The notes under the pieces are model-generated. The model was not told the origin of the DNA and made no database searches. It saw nothing but the letters and a program-made list of their open reading frames with translations. DNA of 64,000 nucleotides, taken from the NCBI GenBank assembly GCA_963580285.1, contig OY757026.1:85100651-85164650 (forward strand), in the 5' to 3' direction. The DNA comes from Lucinisca nassula (Eukaryota > Mollusca > Bivalvia > Lucinida > Lucinidae). Below are positions 10,646 through 21,932 of this stretch, one piece after another. Positions within the stretch are counted from its first letter, which is position 1. Every line of letters starts with the position of its first letter. A program made the position numbers and the translations under genes.

Positions 10646-12308
10646 TTAGTCCTTCTCAATATAATACACCCTCGGGGCAAATTACAGATCGCTGCGTTCA
10701 ATAGAGGCCGAGAAAAGTGGCTTAGAAAATTTGATTGAGGTTACCTGTGGTGGATGCTAAATTCTCATTTTGGTCACTTTAACGTAGACGCATGAAAACG
10801 GTGCCAAAACGTGTCCATGCGTGCCAAACAACCTGGGGTAAAATGGGAGTTGTTTCTGTCAAATAGTTTCGGAGATATAAGGGCCCAAACTTACGGTACT
10901 TTGACCTTCTAAGGGCCATAACTCGAAACACAGAGAACGAAGACAACTCCCATTTTATCCCAGGACACTTGGGTCAAGGGCGCATCATTTGGCAGCAATT
11001 ATAAGCCGATTCCATCAAGTCACCTTTGCAACATTTAGACACCTTCGGCATATTGTTGTCCCGCCCAAAACTTTAGGCCCTTATAACTCGAGTGTTTGTA
11101 TGGCGATTAAGCTGAAAGTTTGCATGCTGCTAGTACACCTCAGTGCCTCGAAGAGTGCAAAATTTCATACTGCTACAACACGTATCTTGCGAGTTATAAG
11201 CCTTTGAAATTCGAGGAAACTAAACTTTGTGCCTATTTCTCGGGAAGACGAAATGAGTTGAAGAGGTGCAGTATGCCGCTTTCAAAAGGCATTGATGTCG
11301 CCTGCCATCGTGCAAAAACTCGCGAACACTGGGGCACTAGAAAGTGCCGAAATAAAAGGCTCATTTTTACATTGAGGTCTACAGGAAAACCGAATAAAAC
11401 GCCGCGGCGCAGCCTAGAGGGCGATAACAATAGCGGTTTTTTCACCGTTAGTCCCTCTCAATATAATACACCCTCGGGGCAAATTACATATCGCTGCGTT
11501 CAATAGAGGCCGAGAAAAGTGGCTTAGAAAATTTGATTGAGGTTACCTGTGGTGGATGCTAAATTCTCATTTTGGTCACTTTAACGTAGACGCATGAAAA
11601 CTGTGCCAAAACGTGTCCATGCGTGCCAAACAACCTGGGGCAAAATGGGAGTTGTATCTGTCAAATAGTTTCGGAGATATAAGGGCCCAAACTTACGGTA
11701 CTTTGACCTTCTAAGGGCCATAACTCGAAACACAGAGAACGAAGACAACTCCCATTTTATCCCAGGACACTTGGGTCAAGGGCGCATCATTTGGCAGCAA
11801 TTATAAGCCGATTCCATCAAGTCACCTTTGCAACATTTAGACACCTTCGGCATATTGTTGTCCCGCCCAAAACTTTAGGCCCTTATAACTCGTGTGTTTG
11901 TATGGCGATTAAGCTGAAATTTTGCACGCTGCTAGTACACCTCAGTGCCTCGAAGAGTGCAAAATTTCATACTGCTACAACACGTATCTTGCGAGTTATA
12001 AGCCTTTGAAATTCGAGGAAACTAAACTTTGTGCCTATTTCTCGGGAAGACGAAATGAGTTGAAGAGGTGCAGTATGCCGCTTTCAAAAGGCATTGATGT
12101 CGCCTGCCATCGTGCAAAAACTCGCGAACACTGGGGCACTAGAAAGTGCCGAAATAAAGGGCTCATTTTTACATTGAGGTCTACGGGAAAACCGAATAAA
12201 ACGCCGCGGCGCAGCCTAGAGGGCGATAACAATAGCGGTTTTTTCACCGTTAGTCCTTCTCAATATAATACACCCTCGGGGCAAATTACAGATCGCTGCG
12301 TTCAATAG

Positions 12309-15300
12309 AGGCCGAGAAAAGTGGCTTAGAAAATTTGATTGAGGTTACCTGTGGTGGATGCTAAATTCTCATTTTGGTCACTTTAACGTAGACGCATGAA
12401 AACGGTGCCAAAACGTGTCCATGTGTGCCAAACAACCTGGGGTAAAATGGGAGTTGTTTCTGTCAAATAGTTTCGGAGATATAAGGGCCCAAACTTACGG
12501 TACTTTGACCTTCTAAGGGCCATAACTCGAAACACAGAGAACGAAGACAACTCCCATTTTATCCCAGGACACTTGGGTCAAGGGCGCATCATTTGGCAGC
12601 AATTATAAGCCGATTCCATCAAGTCACCTTTGCAACATTTAGACACCTTCGGCATATTGTTGTCCCGCCCAAAACTTAAGGCCCTTATAACTCGAGTGTT
12701 TGTATGGCGATTAAGCTGAAAGTTTGCATGCTGCTAGTACACCTCAGTGCCTCGAAGAGTGCAAAATTTCATACTGCTACAACACGTATCTTGCGAGTTA
12801 TAAGCCTTTGAAATTCGAGGAGACTAAATTTTGTGCCTATTTCTCGGGAAGACGAAATGAGTTGAAGAGATGCAGTATGCCGCTTTCAAAAGGCATTGAT
12901 GTCGCCTGCCATCGTGCAAAAACTCGCGAACACTGGGGCACTAGAAAGTGCCGAAATAAAGGGCTCATTTTTACATTGAGGTCTACGGGAAAACCGAATA
13001 AAACGCCGCGGCGCAGCCTAGAGGGCGATAACAATAGCGGTTTTTTCACCGTTAGTCCTTCTCAATATAATACACCCTCGGGGCAAATTACAGATCGCTG
13101 CGTTCAATAGAGGCCGAGAAAAGTGGCTTAGAAAATTTGATTGAGGTTACCTGTGGTGGATGCTAAATTCTCATTTTGGTCACTTTAACGTAGACGCATG
13201 AAAACGGTGCCAAAACGTGTCCATGCGTGCCAAACAACCTGGGGTAAAATGGGAGTTGTTTCTGTCAAATAGTTTCGGAGATATAAGGGCCCAAACTTAC
13301 GGTACTTTGACCTTCTAAGGGCCATAACTCGAAACACAGAGAACGAAGACAACTCCCATTTTATCCCAGGACACTTGGGTCAAGGGCGCATCATTTGGCA
13401 GCAATTATAAGCCGATTCCATCAAGTCACCTTTGCAACATTTAGACACCTTCGGCATATTGTTGTCCCGTCCAAAACTTTAGGCCCTTATAACTCGAGTG
13501 TTTGTATGGCGATTAAGCTGAAAGTTTGCATGCTGCTAGTACACCTCAGTGCCTCGAAGAGTGCAAAATTTCATACTGCTACAACACGTATCTTGCGAGT
13601 TATAAGCCTTTGAAATTCGAGGAAACTAAACTTTGTGCCTATTTCTCGGGAAGACGAAATGAGTTGAAGAGGTGCAGTATGCCGCTTTCAAAAGGCATTG
13701 ATGTCGCCTGCCATCGTGCAAAAACTCGCGAACACTGGGGCACTAGAAAGTGCCGAAATAAAGGGCTCATTTTTACATTGAGGTCTACGGGAAAACCGAA
13801 TAAAACGCCGCGGCGCAGCCTAGAGGGCGATAACAATAGCGGTTTTTTCACCGTTAGTCCTTCTCAATATAATACACCCTCGGGGCAAATTACAGATCGC
13901 TGCGTTCAATAGAGGCCGAGAAAAGTGGCTTAGAAAATTTGATTGAGGTTACCTGTGGTGGATGCTAAATTCTCATTTTGGTCACTTTAACGTAGACGCA
14001 TGAAAACGGTGCCAAAACGTGTCCATGCGTGCCAAACAACCTGGGGTAAAATGGGAGTTGTTTCTGTCAAATAGTTTCGGAGATATAAGGGCCCAAACTT
14101 ACGGTACTTTGACCTTCTAAGGGCCATAACTCGAAACACAGAGAACGAAGACAACTCCCATTTTATCCCAGGACACTTGGGTCAAGGGCGCATCATTTGG
14201 CAGCAATTATAAGCCGATTCCATCAAGTCACCTTTGCAACATTTAGACACCTTCGGCATATTGTTGTCCCGCCCAAAACTTTAGGCCCTTATAACTCGAG
14301 TGTCTGTATGGCGATTAAGCTGAAATTTTGCATGCTGCTAGTACACCTCAGTGCCTCGAAGAGTGCAAAATTGCATACTGCTACAACACGTATCTTGCGA
14401 GTTATAAGCCTTTGAAATTCGAGGAAACTAAACTTTGTGCCTATTTCTCGGGAAGACGAAATGAGTTGAAGAGGTGCAGTATGCCGCTTTCAAAAGGCAT
14501 TGATGTCGCCTGCCATCGTGCAAACACTCGCGAACACTGGGGCACTAGAAAGTGCCGAAATAAAGGGCTCATTTTTACATTGAGGTCTACGGGAAAACCG
14601 AATAAAACGCCGCGGCGCAGCCTAGAGGGCGATAACAATAGCGGTTTTTTCACCGTTAGTCCCTCTCAATATAATACACCCTCGGGGCAAATTACATATC
14701 GCTGCGTTCAATAGAGGCCGAGAAAAATGGCTTAGAAAATTTGATTGAGGTTACCTGTGGTGGATGCTAAATTCTCATTTTGGTCACTTTAACGTAGACG
14801 CATGAAAACGGTGCCAAAACGTGTCCATGCGTGCCAAACAACCTGGGGTAAAATGGGAGTTGTTTCTGTCAAATAGTTTCGGAGATATAAGGGCCCAAAC
14901 TTACGGTACTTTGACCTTCTAAGGGCCATAACTCGAAACACAGAGAACGAAGACAACTCCCATTTTATCCCAGGACACTTGGGTCAAGGGCGCATCATTT
15001 GGCAGCAATTATAAGCCGATTCCATCAAGTCACCTTTGCAACATTTAGACACCTTCGGCATATTGTTGTCCCGCCCAAAACTTTAGGCCCTTATAACTCG
15101 TGTGTTTGTATGGCGATTAAGCTGAAATTTTGCACGCTGCTAGTACACCTCAGTGCCTCAAAGAGTGCAAAATTTCATACTGCTACAACACGTATCTTGC
15201 GAGTTATAAGCCTTTGAAATTCGAGGAAACTAAACTTTGTGCCTATTTCTCGGGAAGACGAAATGAGTTGAAGAGGTGCAGTATGCCGCTTTCAAAAGGC

Positions 15301-17120
15301 ATTGATGTCGCCTGCCATCGTGCAAAAACTCGCGAACACTGGGGCACTAGAAAGTGCCGAAATAAAGGGCTCATTTTTACATTGAGGTCTACGGGAAAAC
15401 CGAATAAAACGCCGCGGCGCAGCCTAGAGGGCGATAACAATAGCGGTTTTTTCACCGTTAGTCCTTCTCAATATAATACACCCTCGGGGCAAATTACAGA
15501 TCGCTGCGTTCAATAGAGGCCGAGAAAAGTGGCTTAGAAAATTTGATTGAGGTTACCTGTGGTGGATGCTAAATTCTCATTTTGGTCACTTTAACGTAGA
15601 CGCATGAAAACGGTGCCAAAACGTGTCCATGCGTGCCAAACAACCTGGGGTAAAATGGGAGTTGTTTCTGTCAAATAGTTTCGGAGATATAAGGGCCCAA
15701 ACTTACGGTACTTTGACCTTCTAAGGGCCATAACTCGAAACACAGAGAACGAAGACAACTCCCATTTTATCCCAGGACACTTGGGTCAAGGGCGCATCAT
15801 TTGGCAGCAATTATAAGCCGATTCCATCAAGTCACCTTTGCAACATTTAGACACCTTCGGCATATTGTTGTCCCGTCCAAAACTTTAGGCCCTTATAACT
15901 CGAGTGTTTGTATGGCGATTAAGCTGAAAGTTTGCATGCTGCTAGTACACCTCAGTGCCTCGAAGAGTGCAAAATTTCATACTGCTACAACACGTATCTT
16001 GCGAGTTATAAGCCTTTGAAATTCGAGGAAACTAAACTTTGTGCCTATTTCTCGGGAAGACGAAATGAGTTGAAGAGGTGCAGTATGCCGCTTTCAAAAG
16101 GCATTGATGTCGCCTGCCATCGTGCAAAAACTCGCGAACACTGGGGCACTAGAAAGTGCCGAAATAAAGGGCTCATTTTTACATTGAGGTCTACGGGAAA
16201 ACCGAATAAAACGCCGCGGCGCAGCCTAGAGGGCGATAACAATAGCGGTTTTTTCACCGTTAGTCCTTCTCAATATAATACACCCTCGGGGCAAATTACA
16301 GATCGCTGCGTTCAATAGAGGCCGAGAAAAGTGGCTTAGAAAATTTGATTGAGGTTACCTGTGGTGGATGCTAAATTCTCATTTTGGTCACTTTAACGTA
16401 GACGCATGAAAACGGTGCCAAAACGTGTCCATGCGTGCCAAACAACCTGGGGTAAAATGGGAGTTGTTTCTGTCAAATAGTTTCGGAGATATAAGGGCCC
16501 AAACTTACGGTACTTTGACCTTCTAAGGGCCATAACTCGAAACACAGAGAACGAAGACAACTCCCATTTTATCCCAGGACACTTGGGTCAAGGGCGCATC
16601 ATTTGGCAGCAATTATAAGCCGATTCCATCAAGTCACCTTTGCAACATTTAGACACCTTCGGCATATTGTTGTCCCGCCCAAAACTTTAGGCCCTTATAA
16701 CTCGAGTGTTTGTATGGCGATTAAGCTGAAAGTTTGCATGCTGCTAGTACACCTCAGTGCCTCGAAGAGTGCAAAATTTCATACTGCTACAACACGTATC
16801 TTGCGAGTTATAAGCCTTTGAAATTCGAGGAAACTAAACTTTGTGCCTATTTCTCGGGAAGACGAAATGAGTTGAAGAGGTGCAGTATGCCGCTTTCAAA
16901 AGGCATTGATGTCGCCTGCCATCGTGCAAAAACTCGCGAACACTGGGGCACTAGAAAGTGCCGAAATAAAGGGCTCATTTTTACATTGAGGTCTACGGGA
17001 AAACCGAATAAAACGCCGCGGCGCAGCCTAGAGGGCGATAACAATAGCGGTTTTTTCACCGTTAGTCCTTCTCAATATAATACACCCTCGGGGCAAATTA
17101 CAGATCGCTGCGTTCAATAG
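12309..17120 (+). repeat. 6-unit higher-order repeat, copy 1 (U16-U21)
   Basis: Units start at 12309, 13111, 13913, 14715, 15517 and 16319 and have the type order Q-R-S-P-R-T. U16 carries ccatgtgtg (T at 12424), cttaagg, gaggagac and agagatgc; U17 and U20 carry cccgtcc; U18 carries tgtctg, attgcat, caaacact and catatcg; U19 carries ctcgtgtg and gcacgct; U21 carries gaaagttt. The same order follows immediately as copy 2, exactly 4,812 bp on. Confidence 0.92.
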
Positions 17121-20100
17121 AGGCCGAGAAAAGTGGCTTAGAAAATTTGAATGAGGTTACCTGTGGTGGATGCTAAATTCTCATTTTGGTCACTTTAACG
17201 TAGACGCATGAAAACGGTGCCAAAACGTGTCCATGTGTGCCAAACAACCTGGGGTAAAATGGGAGTTGTTTCTGTCAAATAGTTTCGGAGATATAAGGGC
17301 CCAAACTTACGGTACTTTGACCTTCTAAGGGCCATAACTCGAAACACAGAGAACGAAGACAACTCCCATTTTATCCCAGGACACTTGGGTCAAGGGCGCA
17401 TCATTTGGCAGCAATTATAAGCCGATTCCATCAAGTCACCTTTGCAACATTTAGACACCTTCGGCATATTGTTGTCCCGCCCAAAACTTAAGGCCCTTAT
17501 AACTCGAGTGTTTGTATGGCGATTAAGCTGAAAGTTTGCATGCTGCTAGTACACCTCAGTGCCTCGAAGAGTGCAAAATTTCATACTGCTACAACACGTA
17601 TCTTGCGAGTTATAAGCCTTTGAAATTCGAGGAGACTAAATTTTGTGCCTATTTCTCGGGAAGACGAAATGAGTTGAAGAGATGCAGTATGCCGCTTTCA
17701 AAAGGCATTGATGTCGCCTGCCATCGTGCAAAAACTCGCGAACACTGGGGCACTAGAAAGTGCCGAAATAAAGGGCTCATTTTTACATTGAGGTCTACGG
17801 GAAAACCGAATAAAACGCCGCGGCGCAGCCTAGAGGGCGATAACAATAGCGGTTTTTTCACCGTTAGTCCTTCTCAATATAATACACCCTCGGGGCAAAT
17901 TACAGATCGCTGCGTTCAATAGAGGCCGAGAAAAGTGGCTTAGAAAATTTGATTGAGGTTACCTGTGGTGGATGCTAAATTCTCATTTTGGTCACTTTAA
18001 CGTAGACGCATGAAAACGGTGCCAAAACGTGTCCATGCGTGCCAAACAACCTGGGGTAAAATGGGAGTTGTTTCTGTCAAATAGTTTCGGAGATATAAGG
18101 GCCCAAACTTACGGTACTTTGACCTTCTAAGGGCCATAACTCGAAACACAGAGAACGAAGACAACTCCCATTTTATCCCAGGACACTTGGGTCAAGGGCG
18201 CATCATTTGGCAGCAATTATAAGCCGATTCCATCAAGTCACCTTTGCAACATTTAGACACCTTCGGCATATTGTTGTCCCGTCCAAAACTTTAGGCCCTT
18301 ATAACTCGAGTGTTTGTATGGCGATTAAGCTGAAAGTTTGCATGCTGCTAGTACACCTCAGTGCCTCGAAGAGTGCAAAATTTCATACTGCTACAACACG
18401 TATCTTGCGAGTTATAAGCCTTTGAAATTCGAGGAAACTAAACTTTGTGCCTATTTCTCGGGAAGACGAAATGAGTTGAAGAGGTGCAGTATGCCGCTTT
18501 CAAAAGGCATTGATGTCGCCTGCCATCGTGCAAAAACTCGCGAACACTGGGGCACTAGAAAGTGCCGAAATAAAGGGCTCATTTTTACATTGAGGTCTAC
18601 GGGAAAACCGAATAAAACGCCGCGGCGCAGCCTAGAGGGCGATAACAATAGCGGTTTTTTCACCGTTAGTCCTTCTCAATATAATACACCCTCGGGGCAA
18701 ATTACAGATCGCTGCGTTCAATAGAGGCCGAGAAAAGTGGCTTAGAAAATTTGATTGAGGTTACCTGTGGTGGATGCTAAATTCTCATTTTGGTCACTTT
18801 AACGTAGACGCATGAAAACGGTGCCAAAACGTGTCCATGCGTGCCAAACAACCTGGGGTAAAATGGGAGTTGTTTCTGTCAAATAGTTTCGGAGATATAA
18901 GGGCCCAAACTTACGGTACTTTGACCTTCTAAGGGCCATAACTCGAAACACAGAGAACGAAGACAACTCCCATTTTATCCCAGGACACTTGGGTCAAGGG
19001 CGCATCATTTGGCAGCAATTATAAGCCGATTCCATCAAGTCACCTTTGCAACATTTAGACACCTTCGGCATATTGTTGTCCCGCCCAAAACTTTAGGCCC
19101 TTATAACTCGAGTGTCTGTATGGCGATTAAGCTGAAATTTTGCATGCTGCTAGTACACCTCAGTGCCTCGAAGAGTGCAAAATTGCATACTGCTACAACA
19201 CGTATCTTGCGAGTTATAAGCCTTTGAAATTCGAGGAAACTAAACTTTGTGCCTATTTCTCGGGAAGACGAAATGAGTTGAAGAGGTGCAGTATGCCGCT
19301 TTCAAAAGGCATTGATGTCGCCTGCCATCGTGCAAACACTCGCGAACACTGGGGCACTAGAAAGTGCCGAAATAAAGGGCTCATTTTTACATTGAGGTCT
19401 ACGGGAAAACCGAATAAAACGCCGCGGCGCAGCCTAGAGGGCGATAACAATAGCGGTTTTTTCACCGTTAGTCCCTCTCAATATAATACACCCTCGGGGC
19501 AAATTACATATCGCTGCGTTCAATAGAGGCCGAGAAAAATGGCTTAGAAAATTTGATTGAGGTTACCTGTGGTGGATGCTAAATTCTCATTTTGGTCACT
19601 TTAACGTAGACGCATGAAAACGGTGCCAAAACGTGTCCATGCGTGCCAAACAACCTGGGGTAAAATGGGAGTTGTTTCTGTCAAATAGTTTCGGAGATAT
19701 AAGGGCCCAAACTTACGGTACTTTGACCTTCTAAGGGCCATAACTCGAAACACAGAGAACGAAGACAACTCCCATTTTATCCCAGGACACTTGGGTCAAG
19801 GGCGCATCATTTGGCAGCAATTATAAGCCGATTCCATCAAGTCACCTTTGCAACATTTAGACACCTTCGGCATATTGTTGTCCCGCCCAAAACTTTAGGC
19901 CCTTATAACTCGTGTGTTTGTATGGCGATTAAGCTGAAATTTTGCACGCTGCTAGTACACCTCAGTGCCTCGAAGAGTGCAAAATTTCATACTGCTACAA
20001 CACGTATCTTGCGAGTTATAAGCCTTTGAAATTCGAGGAAACTAAACTTTGTGCCTATTTCTCGGGAAGACGAAATGAGTTGAAGAGGTGCAGTATGCCG

Positions 20101-21932
20101 CTTTCAAAAGGCATTGATGTCGCCTGCCATCGTGCAAAAACTCGCGAACACTGGGGCACTAGAAAGTGCCGAAATAAAGGGCTCATTTTTACATTGAGGT
20201 CTACGGGAAAACCGAATAAAACGCCGCGGCGCAGCCTAGAGGGCGATAACAATAGCGGTTTTTTCACCGTTAGTCCTTCTCAATATAATACACCCTCGGG
20301 GCAAATTACAGATCGCTGCGTTCAATAGAGGCCGAGAAAAGTGGCTTAGAAAATTTGATTGAGGTTACCTGTGGTGGATGCTAAATTCTCATTTTGGTCA
20401 CTTTAACGTAGACGCATGAAAACGGTGCCAAAACGTGTCCATGCGTGCCAAACAACCTGGGGTAAAATGGGAGTTGTTTCTGTCAAATAGTTTCGGAGAT
20501 ATAAGGGCCCAAACTTACGGTACTTTGACCTTCTAAGGGCCATAACTCGAAACACAGAGAACGAAGACAACTCCCATTTTATCCCAGGACACTTGGGTCA
20601 AGGGCGCATCATTTGGCAGCAATTATAAGCCGATTCCATCAAGTCACCTTTGCAACATTTAGACACCTTCGGCATATTGTTGTCCCGTCCAAAACTTTAG
20701 GCCCTTATAACTCGAGTGTTTGTATGGCGATTAAGCTGAAAGTTTGCATGCTGCTAGTACACCTCAGTGCCTCGAAGAGTGCAAAATTTCATACTGCTAC
20801 AACACGTATCTTGCGAGTTATAAGCCTTTGAAATTCGAGGAAACTAAACTTTGTGCCTATTTCTCGGGAAGACGAAATGAGTTGAAGAGGTGCAGTATGC
20901 CGCTTTCAAAAGGCATTGATGTCGCCTGCCATCGTGCAAAAACTCGCGAACACTGGGGCACTAGAAAGTGCCGAAATAAAGGGCTCATTTTTACATTGAG
21001 GTCTACGGGAAAACCGAATAAAACGCCGCGGCGCAGCCTAGAGGGCGATAACAATAGCGGTTTTTTCACCGTTAGTCCTTCTCAATATAATACACCCTCG
21101 GGGCAAATTACAGATCGCTGCGTTCAATAGAGGCCGAGAAAAGTGGCTTAGAAAATTTGATTGAGGTTACCTGTGGTGGATGCTAAATTCTCATTTTGGT
21201 CACTTTAACGTAGACGCATGAAAACGGTGCCAAAACGTGTCCATGCGTGCCAAACAACCTGGGGTAAAATGGGAGTTGTTTCTGTCAAATAGTTTCGGAG
21301 ATATAAGGGCCCAAACTTACGGTACTTTGACCTTCTAAGGGCCATAACTCGAAACACAGAGAACGAAGACAACTCCCATTTTATCCCAGGACACTTGGGT
21401 CAAGGGCGCATCATTTGGCAGCAATTATAAGCCGATTCCATCAAGTCACCTTTGCAACATTTAGACACCTTCGGCATATTGTTGTCCCGCCCAAAACTTT
21501 AGGCCCTTATAACTCGAGTGTTTGTATGGCGATTAAGCTGAAAGTTTGCATGCTGCTAGTACACCTCAGTGCCTCGAAGAGTGCAAAATTTCATACTGCT
21601 ACAACACGTATCTTGCGAGTTATAAGCCTTTGAAATTCGAGGAAACTAAACTTTGTGCCTATTTCTCGGGAAGACGAAATGAGTTGAAGAGGTGCAGTAT
21701 GCCGCTTTCAAAAGGCATTGATGTCGCCTGCCATCGTGCAAAAACTCGCGAACACTGGGGCACTAGAAAGTGCCGAAATAAAGGGCTCATTTTTACATTG
21801 AGGTCTACGGGAAAACCGAATAAAACGCCGCGGCGCAGCCTAGAGGGCGATAACAATAGCGGTTTTTTCACCGTTAGTCCTTCTCAATATAATACACCCT
21901 CGGGGCAAATTACAGATCGCTGCGTTCAATAG
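17121..21932 (+). repeat. 6-unit higher-order repeat, copy 2 (U22-U27)
   Basis: Units start at 17121, 17923, 18725, 19527, 20329 and 21131 and repeat the order Q-R-S-P-R-T of copy 1. By eye I find only two differences over 4,812 bp: A at 17151 against T at 12339, and G at 19972 against A at 15160. This near identity, against several differences between neighbouring units of different type, marks a recent duplication of the whole block. Confidence 0.92.

Larger units (their letters stand above)
9903..10704 (+). repeat. Reference satellite unit U13 (802 bp)
   Basis: This unit is close to the consensus and is used here for internal coordinates; its one clear variant is tgtctg for tgtttg, C at 10294. 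Counting bases gives 360 G or C in 802 (44.9%) and 40 CpG dinucleotides, close to what base composition predicts. In order it holds a spacer (9903-10021), the 133 bp inverted repeat (10030-10162), a linker, the 121 bp nested palindrome (10278-10398), a 6 bp hairpin (10531-10546), a GC-rich palindrome (10598-10607) and a T6 run (10635-10640). It contains no recognisable promoter, splice structure, RNA gene or protein domain. Confidence 0.9.
10318..10704 (+). other. Recurring 128-codon open frame, probably not a gene
   Basis: The longest recurring frame opens at TTG and ends at the TAG used here as the unit boundary. The first in-frame ATG lies at codon 52, leaving 77 codons from an ordinary start. 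The conceptual product is basic and somewhat cysteine-rich in its first half, with no domain or motif I recognise and no signal peptide. The frame is stopped early in ten units: U6 (TAG 4737-4739), U11 (8747-8749), U65 (52154-52156), U66 (52878-52880), U67 (53971-53973), U70 (56377-56379), U75 (60162-60164), U76 (60943-60945), U78 (62568-62570) and U79 (63349-63351). It is frameshifted in U4, U6 and U60. Two AATAAA hexamers lie inside it. A transcribed short peptide cannot be excluded, but low divergence alone would keep most copies open. Confidence 0.7.
9101..12308 (+). repeat. Units U12-U15: entry to the typed HOR domain
   Basis: Units start at 9101, 9903, 10705 and 11507. U12 has ctcgtgtg for ctcgagtg and ccatgtgtg for ccatgcgtg. 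U13 has tgtctg. U14 has gaaagtttgc for gaaattttgc, ctacagg for ctacggg, gtccctctc and catatcg for cagatcg. U15 has ctcgtgtg together with gcacgct for gcatgct. These markers define the unit types that alternate through to about 29 kb: P (ctcgtgtg with gcacgct), Q (cttaagg with gaggagac), R (cccgtcc with gaaagttt), S (tgtctg, attgcat, caaacact, catatcg) and T (gaaagttt only). Confidence 0.8.
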
